The notes below the pieces were generated by a model. The model was not told the DNA's origin. It worked only from the letters and a program-made list of their open reading frames with translations, and did not search any database. From positions 806,001-870,000 of the forward strand of contig NZ_CP083760.1 of the NCBI RefSeq assembly GCF_020149915.1: 64,000 bases of DNA. Direction: 5' to 3'. This DNA is from Candidatus Sulfidibacterium hydrothermale. Lineage in GTDB: Bacteria; Bacteroidota; Bacteroidia; Bacteroidales; F082. The position numbers and the translations under genes were made by a program. Each line of letters starts with the position of its first letter. Within the stretch, counting starts at the first letter, position 1. Below are positions 1 to 7,010 of this stretch, one piece after another.

Positions 1-61
1 ATAATAAGCCATCTGAAAAATCCTTTTTCCGTTTTGTAAAGCGATGCTTTATCCTTATTAA

Positions 62-589
62 TCAACTGTTAATCAGCTGTAAAAAATATTCGTCTTGCCA
101 TTTTCCGTTTATCAGGTTCCACTCTTTTCTTTCCCCTGTTATTTCAAAATGTCGGCTTTGAAATAAACGTAAACTGGCCTGGTTTTCTTTTCCGATACTG
201 CAAAAAAGCTGATGCAAATTTAACAAATTAAATGCATAATAAATCAGCTGGTCCAGCGCTTTTCCGGCCAGTGAACGGTTCCGGTATTTTTCGTCGATGA
301 CAATTCCCACACCGCCCCGGCGATGGATAGCGCTCAGGTCGTAAAGGTCTATGATTCCGATGGCTGTGGATTGTTTCCCTTTGCGGTAGTCGATAATCAA
401 CCGAACCTGACCGGCTACGAAAGGTTCCTGCCGTGAAGCAGATAAAATATATTGCTCCAGGTCGAGATGCGAAAACGGAACCCGTGTGGCAGAAACCTGC
501 CATAACTTTTGATCATTTTCCAAAGCATACAAAAAAGCGGCATCCTCAAGCTCAGGAGCACGCAAGACCATATTTTCCTGATTTTCCAT
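62..589 (-). CDS. GNAT-family N-acetyltransferase (RimJ/SpeG-like)
   Basis: Predicted cytoplasmic acetyl-CoA-dependent N-acetyltransferase of about 175 residues. The opening MENQENMVLRAPELEDAAFL resembles the first strand of the RimJ/RimL/SpeG branch, and the acetyl-CoA loop appears as GIVIDEKYRNRSLAGKAL, followed by the helix and NQASLRLFQSRHF region typical of the C-terminal half. The open frame extends upstream to 802, but that extension is compositionally unlike a protein, so the ATG at 589 is preferred because it puts the start one strand before the conserved core. The substrate (protein N-terminus, polyamine or small molecule) cannot be told from sequence. It ends 62 bases from the window edge; nothing else is assigned in bases 1-61. 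Confidence 0.8.
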   Translation of the reverse strand: MENQENMVLRAPELEDAAFLYALENDQKLWQVSATRVPFSHLDLEQYILSASRQEPFVAGQVRLIIDYRKGKQSTAIGIIDLYDLSAIHRRGGVGIVIDEKYRNRSLAGKALDQLIYYAFNLLNLHQLFCSIGKENQASLRLFQSRHFEITGERKEWNLINGKWQDEYFLQLINS

Positions 590-925
590 CGTTCCGCAAA
601 GTTGCAACTTTCCGCTCAAACCGCCAAATTTTTGGCGTACTTTGGACCTGTATTCCGAAAAGTTGTTCGCCGCCATTTTGACAGCCCGGCAGTCCGGGTT
701 TTCTGTTCTTCTGCTGGCGGAAATCATCGGGCATGATTCTTGATTTGCTTTTTGTTGCCCGGAAGTAAAAGAATTTTCGGGACGTTCTTTTTCCCGGTGC
801 ATTTTTTCGCTTTCCGGCGAAATGCTTTGAACGGGAAAATATCAGAAATGAAAAACCGTTTCATTCAGGAACGTTTTGTCCGCACAGCAGGTTTAGTTTT
901 TTTTAACGTGTCGAACGAAACTTTT
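590..925. other. Intergenic region without a recognised gene
   Basis: Between the divergent acetyltransferase and the ytxH-like gene. Open frames here are short and overlap one another on both strands with no family resemblance. Nothing recognised apart from the promoter-like motif at its right edge. Confidence 0.5.
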
Positions 926-957
926 TTTGGAATTGAAACTATAATGAAGTAAATTTG
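926..957 (+). promoter_or_regulatory. Bacteroidota-type promoter of the ytxH-like gene
   Basis: TTTG at 926-929 and TAAATTTG at 950-957, separated by 20 bases, fit the -33 TTTG / -7 TAnnTTTG pattern of the Bacteroidota housekeeping sigma factor. The ATG of the following gene lies 27 bases downstream. Confidence 0.6.
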
Positions 958-984
958 ATGTCTAATTTTTAAAACTTTAATACC

Positions 985-1317
985 ATGAGCAACAATAGTT
1001 CACATTCAGGGTTTGCATTTTTCTCAGGCATGGTAATTGGCGCTGCTATCGGAGCCATTGCCGGATTGCTGTATGCCCCCGAAACAGGCGAAGAAACACG
1101 AAAAAAAGTTTCCGATAAAACCAAAGAGTTATCCGATGAATTACTGGATCAGTTTGATGATCTGAAAGAAAACGTTAACAAAATCCTGGAAGATGTAAAA
1201 AAAACCGGTACCGAACTGGTTGAAGACGTGAAAAAAGTAGGAAATGACGTTTTGGAAGACGTGAAGAAAACAGGTGCCGGTGTAATTGAAGATGTAAAAA
1301 AAATTGCTCAGAAATAA
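985..1317 (+). CDS. YtxH-domain general-stress-like membrane protein
   Basis: 110-residue protein with a single glycine/alanine-rich hydrophobic segment (about residues 10-28, FFSGMVIGAAIGAIAGLLYA) followed by the PETGEETRKK motif that defines the YtxH domain, then a charged tail. The tail carries imperfect 11-residue repeats of the type EDVKKTGxxVx (about residues 68-108), expected to form an amphipathic helix. YtxH proteins are small envelope-associated proteins, often stress-induced in Firmicutes and Bacteroidota; biochemical role unknown. The next gene encodes a holin-like membrane protein, a pairing commonly seen for YtxH genes, so the two probably act together at the inner membrane. Confidence 0.85.
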   Translation: MSNNSSHSGFAFFSGMVIGAAIGAIAGLLYAPETGEETRKKVSDKTKELSDELLDQFDDLKENVNKILEDVKKTGTELVEDVKKVGNDVLEDVKKTGAGVIEDVKKIAQK

Positions 1318-1346
1318 TTGGCAATGAGTCAACAACTCTTTTGAAT

Positions 1347-1382
1347 TAACCAATCATCTGTTGTACAACAGATGATTGGTTA
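1347..1382. repeat. 36-bp perfect palindrome between ytxH-like and holin-like genes
   Basis: Two exactly complementary 18-base arms (TAACCAATCATCTGTTGT and its inverse) meet without a spacer. In RNA it would form a long hairpin. There is no T-run right after it, so it could be an mRNA-stabilising hairpin, a processing site or an operator rather than a simple intrinsic terminator. It starts 30 bases after the upstream stop codon and ends 15 bases before the next ATG. Confidence 0.75.
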
Positions 1383-1397
1383 TCGCTTTGTTGTGCC

Positions 1398-2048
1398 ATG
1401 AAGAAAGAAAAAAACAGAATGGGAAACGCAGACTTTAAAAAACCCGTAAAAGCACTTGTAGATGAACTGAAAAAGTACATCGACCTGCAATTGGAATACA
1501 ATAAAGTAGCTTACCGGAAAAAATCGGCCGAATTGTTAGGTCAGCTGTTGCTGTTTTCCATGTTGTTTGGCATTATGGTATTCGTGGTAATGTTTTTATC
1601 CTTTGCTTTTGTGAACTGGTATGCCGCTCACGGAGGAACCCGTACCGGCGGATTTTTGTGGGTGACTGCTTTTTATCTTTTCATGGCCCTGTTAATGTAT
1701 GCCTTTCGTGAACCCCTGCTGTTTTCAAAAATTAGAAAAATACTGGGTAAAAACCTGGCCAGTAATCAGGAGAAACAATTTGTTGCCGGAGCGGGTTTTG
1801 CTGATGAAAAAGCAACGGAAAAATATCTGGAACACCTGAAAGATGAAAACCGGAAACAGGAAAATCATGTGCAGCAACAATTCCAGTCACTCAACGAAGC
1901 CTTTAACATGGTGAATATTACCAAAGCCATGATTCACTCGGCCATCAATGCGTTTGTAACTACCCGCAACATTATCCAAACTACTTTTCAGTTAACCCAA
2001 CGACTGAGAAACCGGAAGCAGAAAAACCGGAAACAAATTGACGAATAA
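1398..2048 (+). CDS. Phage-holin-III-like (DUF1469) inner membrane protein
   Basis: 216-residue protein with an N-terminal amphipathic region (VKALVDELKKYIDLQLEYNK), two adjacent transmembrane helices (about residues 48-75 and 85-105) and a long charged C-terminal part that looks helical. The layout 'amphipathic helix, ELL/QLL, two TM helices' matches the holin-superfamily-III / DUF1469 family, which in bacteria is usually not phage-borne. Start could also be the ATG at 1419 (MGNADFKK), which removes seven lysine-rich residues; 1398 is kept as the first ATG. Follows the YtxH-like gene in the same orientation, separated by the 36-bp palindrome. Confidence 0.7.
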   Translation: MKKEKNRMGNADFKKPVKALVDELKKYIDLQLEYNKVAYRKKSAELLGQLLLFSMLFGIMVFVVMFLSFAFVNWYAAHGGTRTGGFLWVTAFYLFMALLMYAFREPLLFSKIRKILGKNLASNQEKQFVAGAGFADEKATEKYLEHLKDENRKQENHVQQQFQSLNEAFNMVNITKAMIHSAINAFVTTRNIIQTTFQLTQRLRNRKQKNRKQIDE

Positions 2049-2098
2049 CCGCCATTTTCCAAAGAAATTTCTCACTACTACCTCTTTTTAATAGAAAC

Positions 2099-2329
2099 TC
2101 ACCGGTTGTGTTGCAACCGGCGGTAATTGCGTATCACACGGAGGACAATACCCAGTGTTGACATGCACAAGAGGTAAAGTAAAAAATATTGTTTTTGGAA
2201 AGGACTTTGATGAAAAAGGTTGGTACTCGCAGCAAACATAAGTACCGTACAGATAAACCACACCAAAGCAACGGTAATTACCTGTTTTTTACGGGGATGC
2301 TTCACCCAATCATTATTTTTTCCGGTCAT
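2099..2329 (-). CDS. Small membrane protein with two transmembrane helices
   Basis: 76 residues: a basic N-terminus (HPRKKQ), a first hydrophobic helix (VITVALVWFICTVLMFAA), a short loop, a second helix (YFLLYLLCMSTLGIVLRVI) and a basic tail. Begins 36 bases after the frr stop codon on the same strand, so it is probably co-transcribed with frr. I do not recognise the family. Could be non-coding, but the hydrophobic-charged pattern and position argue for a real gene. Confidence 0.55.
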   Translation of the reverse strand: MTGKNNDWVKHPRKKQVITVALVWFICTVLMFAASTNLFHQSPFQKQYFLLYLLCMSTLGIVLRVIRNYRRLQHNR

Positions 2330-2365
2330 TTTAACGGGTTTTCAAAGCCGGAAAACACGTTCCGG

Positions 2366-2929
2366 CTAAATGGTCATAATATCTTTTTCTTTGGTTTCAA
2401 AGAAATGGTCAATTTTTTCCGTGTATTTGTCCGTAAGTTTCTGGATTTCATCCAGCAGCCGTTTTACTTCATCTTCCGGAACACCGTCTTTTTCCAGCTT
2501 TTTGGCATCATCATTGGCGCTGCGGCGGATATTCCGGATGGCAATTTTGGTTTCTTCAGCCACCTGTTTCGCTTTTTTTACCAGGTCAAGACGCCGTTCT
2601 TCTGTCAACGGCGGAACATTGATGCGTAAAATATCCCCTTCGTCCATCGGATTAAACCCCAGATTGGCATTCATGATCGCTTTGCGGATGTCCTGCAAAG
2701 AGCTTTTATCAAACGGCTGAACCACAATAGAATGTGGGTCTGGTGTATTGATGTTGGCCGTTTGTTCAATCGGCGTTGGCGTACCATAATATTCCACCTT
2801 AATTCCGCTGAGCATCCCCGGCGTAGCCTTTCCGGCCCTGATTTTCTGAAATTCTCTTTCAAGATGCTGTATGGAATGCTCCATACTTTCTTTGGCTTCT
2901 TCCAATATCAAAACGGCATCATCGGTCAT
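2366..2929 (-). CDS. frr: Ribosome recycling factor
   Basis: Splits the post-termination ribosome together with EF-G. About 187 residues from the ATG at 2929, matching the usual ~185 of the family; an upstream in-frame start at 2953 would add eight residues and is less likely. Hallmarks: HLEREFQKIRAGKATPGML near the N-terminus, the hinge NINTPDPHSIVVQPFD, the NLGFNP motif, RINVPPLTEERR, and the C-terminal helix DEVKRLLDEIQKLTDKY. Followed on the same strand by a small membrane-protein gene. Confidence 0.97.
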   Translation of the reverse strand: MTDDAVLILEEAKESMEHSIQHLEREFQKIRAGKATPGMLSGIKVEYYGTPTPIEQTANINTPDPHSIVVQPFDKSSLQDIRKAIMNANLGFNPMDEGDILRINVPPLTEERRLDLVKKAKQVAEETKIAIRNIRRSANDDAKKLEKDGVPEDEVKRLLDEIQKLTDKYTEKIDHFFETKEKDIMTI

Positions 2930-3028
2930 AATCTTCAATTTTTGTTTGCACAAATGTAAAAAAGTTCACCAAACCTTTCAAAAAAAATGTGTTAAAAAAA
3001 TCAGAACCGGTTGTGGGAAAAGTTTTTC

Positions 3029-3188
3029 AGGGCGGCCGGACAAGCCGCCGCGCTGTCCGTTTTAGCCGCCATTGCCAAAAGCCGGTTCCGCCACACCGGT
3101 TGCAGAGCTTCCGGTGGTCGCTTTCAACCGGTTGCTGCACATGGCTTTTGGCTGCTGCGGGCTGCCACTGCCATCGCTGCCGCAGAGG
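3029..3188 (+). repeat. GC-rich dispersed intergenic repeat (family A, divergent copy)
   Basis: Starts GGGCGGCCGG and ends GGGCTGCCACTGCCATCGCTGCCGCAG in two adjoining blocks; the same head (GGGCGG..C) and tail (CGGGCTaTCyGCACCATCCCTGCCGCAG) bound the copies at 44.6 and 53.9 kb. It is much richer in G+C than the surrounding sequence and is not coding: reading frames are not kept between copies. The interior differs from the other two copies, so it is a divergent member. Confidence 0.5.
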
Positions 3189-3309
3189 AAATCCCAAAAG
3201 ACAAAAAATCAACTTCTTTTGTCCTGCTGAGCAACGCGAAGCATCGCACTAAATGCTAACCTTTTTCATCGTTTGAGCGTCCGCTCGAACGATAATTTCC
3301 CGCATCGAT

Positions 3310-3348
3310 GTCTCCACTTTTCAAGTCCTGTCCGACTTGAAAAGAGAC
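3310..3348. repeat. Dispersed hairpin (family D)
   Basis: CTTTTCAAGTC-CTGTCC-GACTTGAAAAG with outer GTCTC/GAGAC arms. Same stem type (CTTTTCA.rTC / GAyyTGAAAAG) occurs at 51516-51557 and 54085-54112. Confidence 0.6.
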
Positions 3349-3484
3349 GCCCTTCACATTTTAAGTACTTCAAGTGCCTAAAGTTTGAAGTGCCTAAAGT
3401 GGGAAATCCCAAAAGACAAAAAGACAAATCACAAATGAAACCCCAAAAAAATAAAAAAGCAAATCCCAAAAATCAACTTCTTTT

Positions 3485-3570
3485 GTCCTTCTGAGCGTAG
3501 CGAAGAATCTCTTTGAACAGTCATGATTATTTTTAGGTCCTTCATTACGCTGCGCTCCGTTCAGGAAGAC
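3485..3570. repeat. Dispersed imperfect inverted repeat (family C)
   Basis: GTCCTTCTGAGCGTAGCGAAGAATCTC on the left and an imperfect inverse CTGCGCTCCGTTCAGGAAGAC on the right, separated by an AT-rich middle with TCATGATTATTTTTAGG. Same family as 40957-41032, 54521-54606 and the array at 55.8-57.2 kb; a half copy lies at 3221-3247. The preceding text of 'AAATCCCAAAAGACAAAAAGAC' type is also shared with the array. Confidence 0.7.
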
Positions 3571-3680
3571 AGTAAAACGTTGTTAAGCACTGAAAATCAA
3601 CGAATACCAATGACTAATGACCAGTGACTAAGATTAGAAACCCCAAAAAACGAAAAACCCTAAACGCGAAACGCAGATAA

Positions 3681-3874
3681 GATGTGATACATTGGAGTCC
3701 CGCAGGGACGACTTATTACCATTGACGCTGAATTTATTCAGAGGCCGGTATTCAACCCCTTCGGGATTTCCGCTAAACCATTTTGGAAAAAGAGAAAACC
3801 ATAAAGGGTATTATGGTACACGCCTTTTCCCTTCGTCAAAACCAGATGGTATCGCATAAAAATAGGTATTAGCC
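3681..3874. repeat. Dispersed intergenic repeat (family B), copy 1
   Basis: Contains GTCCCGCAGGGACGACTTATT, a short palindrome (GTCCC/GGGAC), followed by ATTCAGAGGCCGGTATTCAA, CCCCTTCGGGATTT and an AATAGGTATTAGCC end. Nearly the same sequence recurs at 10868-11037. No coding frame is shared. Confidence 0.75.
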
Positions 3875-3930
3875 GTTCCCCGGCATCCGATCTTCCGGAA
3901 AGTTGGGTTTCGGATACAAAAAAATTGCTG

Positions 3931-3938
3931 TACCTTTG
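3931..3938 (+). promoter_or_regulatory. -7 promoter box of ftsE
   Basis: TACCTTTG matches TAnnTTTG, 18 bases before the ATG at 3957; this also argues against an ATG-less upstream start at 3903. Confidence 0.55.
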
Positions 3939-3956
3939 TTCAAAACAATTTGCATC

Positions 3957-4643
3957 ATGGAAGATAACCCGGTAGTCATTTTACAGGATTTGTCCGTTTT
4001 TCAGAAAAACAGGCTGGTGCTGGCTCACGTTAATTTTCAGGTTCATCAGGGAGAGTTTGTTTATTTGATTGGAAAAACCGGAAGTGGAAAGTCAAGCCTT
4101 TTGCAAACCCTTTTTGCCGAACTCCCCGCTGATGCCAAAGTAGCGCAGGTTTGTGGTTTCGACCTGAAAAAACTCAAAAAAAGAGAAGTTCCTTTTTTGC
4201 GCCGTAAGCTGGGCATTATTTTTCAGGATTACCGGTTATTGGAAGACCGTACCGTGGAAGAGAATCTTCTGTTTGTGCTAAAGGCTACCGGATGGAAAGA
4301 CAAAAAAGCAATTAACCAGCGTATTATGGAAGTCGTGTCGGATGTAGACCTGATTGCCCGGCTCAAAGCCCGTCCGCATCAGCTTTCGGGTGGCGAACAG
4401 CAACGCGTGGCCATTGCCCGGGCTCTGCTGAATAACCCGGAGCTCATTCTGGCTGACGAGCCTACCGGAAATCTGGACCCGCAAACCTCCAACGAAATTA
4501 TGCGGCTGTTGCTGAAAATTTGCGAAAAAGGCCGGGCTGTGATTATGGCTACCCACAATTACAATCTCATTCATAAATTCCCCGGAAGAGTGGTTAAATG
4601 CGAAGAAGGAAGCATTGTAGATTCAGACAATCAGGTCGATTAA
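3957..4643 (+). CDS. ftsE: Cell-division ABC transporter ATP-binding protein FtsE
   Basis: ATPase of the FtsEX complex that couples divisome and cell-wall hydrolase activation at the inner membrane. 228 residues from the ATG at 3957. Walker A GKTGSGKSS (about residues 39-47), Q-loop FQDYRLLEDRTVEENL, signature LSGGEQQRVAIARAL, Walker B ELILADEPTGNLDP and H-loop MATHNYNLI all present; the RTVEEN block after the Q-loop is typical of FtsE. The FtsX permease is not adjacent, which is common in Bacteroidota. The 3' end overlaps the convergent glycosyltransferase gene by 21 bases. An alternative is a LolD-type ATPase; no permease neighbour helps decide. Confidence 0.85.
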   Translation: MEDNPVVILQDLSVFQKNRLVLAHVNFQVHQGEFVYLIGKTGSGKSSLLQTLFAELPADAKVAQVCGFDLKKLKKREVPFLRRKLGIIFQDYRLLEDRTVEENLLFVLKATGWKDKKAINQRIMEVVSDVDLIARLKARPHQLSGGEQQRVAIARALLNNPELILADEPTGNLDPQTSNEIMRLLLKICEKGRAVIMATHNYNLIHKFPGRVVKCEEGSIVDSDNQVD

Positions 4644-5741
4644 TCGTTCCACATTGTTTCCGTTGGCATACAACGTTTGCAGATGAAACTGCCGGTCGGC
4701 TTTCATGGTGGCAGTAAACTTTTCTTTCATCAGCCGGGCAATTTCTTTTTTCATTTCCGCTATCGATCCGGCCATGATACATACAGGCTGTAGCTGACTT
4801 CCGCTAAGCATTTTATCGTTGGTAAGTACAAACCGCCCGTTGTATAAAGCATTCAGTAATTTCAGCTTGAGCCCGGTGGCCTGTTCGGTAAAGAAAATAT
4901 GGATATGGGCGTTTGCAATCAGTTCCTGGAGTTGTTCATCCGAAGGATTGGCAATCAGTTCGGCCGACGGGGTAGCTGCCACCAACCGGCTCAGCGAAGC
5001 CGGCGGGTGAAGTCCGGCAATTTTGAACGGAACCGGAAAATCCTGAAAGACTTCTTTCAGAAGAACAGTGGCTGCATTGATGTTTTCCGGTACCGACAGA
5101 TTTCCGTGATACAAAACATAATTTCCCTTCCCCGTCAAACTTTTTACTGCCTTGTACGGATGAAATGCCGGTAGAAAAACTACCGGTTTATATTTTGATG
5201 AGAAATAGGCATGGTCGGTTTGTGAAATGGTTAATAACAAATCAGCTTTCGATAAAATCGATTCGTATTTTTTCAATTTCACCGATTCGTTGTAGAAATA
5301 ATATTTTTTAAAAAGATCGGTTTCCACTTTGGAAAGGTGCAGATAATAATCGTGTTCGATATTGTGGGTGCGTACGATCCGTTTTCGGTTTTTTAGCCGC
5401 CGTTCGCGTAAAAGAGCAGTGGTGTGTAGTCCTTCCATTAAGATGGGATAATCGTCTTTCAATAAATTTTTTACCAATTCTTCCGATATACGGGTTTCAA
5501 TAATGTAAGGCCGGCTTTTAAAAAGATGTTTTTTCGATACATCCCGTTTGTAATACCGTACTTCGTAAAAAAGTTTTTCCAGAAGTTCCGGTTTTTTTCG
5601 GCCGTATTCAAAACAATGCAGATGAATTTTCACTCCTTTTTCTGCCAGGGCTTTGGCTTTATAAAATACATCAATGACCCCGCCGTAATTGGCCGGATAC
5701 GGAACGTCAAACGAAACAATATGCAGGTGGAGTTCAGACAT
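4623..5741 (-). CDS. Glycosyltransferase (GT-B fold, unassigned specificity)
   Basis: 372 residues. N-terminus LHIVSFDVPYPANYGGVIDV has the GG loop following strand 1 that GT4-like enzymes use; further TRHNIEH-type motif (RIVRTHNIEHDYYLHL), a second Rossmann domain starting around KGNYVLYHGNLSVPENINAA and a donor-site region EQATGLKLKLLNALYNGRFV, where GT4 enzymes normally have the E-x7-E motif (here only partly kept). Its start overlaps the stop of the upstream glycosyltransferase by 8 bases, so both are one transcription unit. Probably adds sugars to a cell-surface polysaccharide or lipid; substrate unknown. Confidence 0.8.
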   Translation of the reverse strand: MSELHLHIVSFDVPYPANYGGVIDVFYKAKALAEKGVKIHLHCFEYGRKKPELLEKLFYEVRYYKRDVSKKHLFKSRPYIIETRISEELVKNLLKDDYPILMEGLHTTALLRERRLKNRKRIVRTHNIEHDYYLHLSKVETDLFKKYYFYNESVKLKKYESILSKADLLLTISQTDHAYFSSKYKPVVFLPAFHPYKAVKSLTGKGNYVLYHGNLSVPENINAATVLLKEVFQDFPVPFKIAGLHPPASLSRLVAATPSAELIANPSDEQLQELIANAHIHIFFTEQATGLKLKLLNALYNGRFVLTNDKMLSGSQLQPVCIMAGSIAEMKKEIARLMKEKFTATMKADRQFHLQTLYANGNNVERLIDLIV

Positions 5742-6852
5742 ACTGGCGGTACACTTTTTTCAGTTTTTCTGATTCGGTTTCCCAGTTTAATTCAGCTGCG
5801 GCAACAGCGGTGTTTTCTTTCCATTGCTGCAGGCGGTTAGGGTGGTCCATAATGTCTTTAATTTTTTTTGCCATATTTTCGGGATTGTGGTCCGGAATAA
5901 AATCGCCCACACGGTAAGTTTCTATGATTTTTTCAATTTCCGGTAAACGCGAAGCCAGTACCGGAATACCGGCATGAAGATAATCAAAAATTTTGTTGGG
6001 CAAACTGTAACGGTAATTGATGTTGGTGTCTTTGTCGAGCGTAAGTCCCAAGTCGGCTGCTGCCGTGTATTGCATCATTTCGGGATAAGGACGCCGCGAG
6101 ATAAAGATAACTTTTTCAGATAAAGATAACTGCGCCACTTTCTTTTTTAATACCGGCAAAACATCGCCGTTTCCTACGATCAGTAAAACAACCTGGTCCA
6201 GGTATTGCATGGCTTCGGTGATTTCTTCGGCTCCCCGGTGCACATTAATTCCGGCTCCTTGCATGATGATGATGAATTTGTTTTCGGGTAATCCCAGTGC
6301 TTTGCGGCTCTTCGGGTTGGGATTTTCAAATTTCGGCGGTACATTACGCACCACCACCGGACGGATTCCATATTCTTTTTCGTACAGGCCGGCAATGCTG
6401 TCATTGACCGTAAAAATGGTTTTCAGTTTTGGGAAAAGCCATTGTTCCAGCTTTTTCCATATTTTTTGTTTCAGCGGATGGACCTGTAATTCAGGGACGC
6501 CGGTAAAATATTCGTGGGCATCGTACACCAGCGGAATTTTTCTTATCCGCGAAACCAAAAAATTCGGCAAGAGCGTATCCAGGTCATTAGCTACCAACAG
6601 GTCAGCCGGATGCAGCAGCAAAAAGAAAAAAAGCCGGATCTGAAAACAGAGATAGAAAGCCGGTCCTTTTTCAAAAAGTAATTTCATCCGGTGTACCGGA
6701 TACGGGCGCTCATCCATAGGAAGACTCTCTTTTAACCGGCGTCCGGTAAGAACAACCCGGAATCCCATTTCCGATAACGTGGAACACACTTTCTTTACCC
6801 GTTGGTCAGTAACCAAATCATTAATAACCGAAACAATAACTTTTTTACTCAA
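5734..6852 (-). CDS. Glycosyltransferase family 4-like protein
   Basis: 372 residues, also GT-B: N-terminal acceptor domain (VSVINDLVTDQRVKKVC), VANDLDTLLPNF, YDAHEYFTGVPEL, then a donor domain beginning KFIIIMQGAGINVHRGAEE and a donor-binding segment SLPNKIFDYLHAGIPVLASRLPEI. No ATG fits the conserved N-terminus; the start is a TTG at 6852, in agreement with a TATTTTTG box about 60 bases upstream. First gene of a two-gene unit with the glycosyltransferase that overlaps its 3' end. Confidence 0.85.
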   Translation of the reverse strand: MSKKVIVSVINDLVTDQRVKKVCSTLSEMGFRVVLTGRRLKESLPMDERPYPVHRMKLLFEKGPAFYLCFQIRLFFFLLLHPADLLVANDLDTLLPNFLVSRIRKIPLVYDAHEYFTGVPELQVHPLKQKIWKKLEQWLFPKLKTIFTVNDSIAGLYEKEYGIRPVVVRNVPPKFENPNPKSRKALGLPENKFIIIMQGAGINVHRGAEEITEAMQYLDQVVLLIVGNGDVLPVLKKKVAQLSLSEKVIFISRRPYPEMMQYTAAADLGLTLDKDTNINYRYSLPNKIFDYLHAGIPVLASRLPEIEKIIETYRVGDFIPDHNPENMAKKIKDIMDHPNRLQQWKENTAVAAAELNWETESEKLKKVYRQYV

Positions 6853-6911
6853 AACAGCAGGATGTAGTGTTAAAAAGAAAACACAAAATGTGTTTAAAAA
6901 TTGTTTGATGA

Positions 6912-6919
6912 CAAAAATA
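6912..6919 (-). promoter_or_regulatory. -7 promoter box of the two-gene glycosyltransferase unit
   Basis: Reads TATTTTTG on the minus strand (TAnnTTTG), leaving a 5' leader of roughly 55 bases before the TTG start. Confidence 0.45.
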
Positions 6920-6982
6920 AGGAAAGCCGCCGGATAAAATTTTAGTTGTAGAAAAAAGAGGATGGCAATTCGGGCGAATCCC

Positions 6983-6990
6983 TATCTTTG
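6983..6990 (+). promoter_or_regulatory. -7 promoter box of the ABC exporter
   Basis: TATCTTTG. It overlaps a GTG at 6990 that could be read as an in-frame start, which makes the ATG at 7011 the better start. Confidence 0.55.
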
Positions 6991-7010
6991 TGCCAACATT
7001 TCAAAAACGG

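Noticed and set aside
590-802. N-terminal extension of the acetyltransferase
   Set aside because: The first 71 residues are not protein-like and the conserved fold starts at MENQEN.
6990-7010. GTG start for the ABC exporter
   Set aside because: It lies inside the -7 promoter box TATCTTTG.
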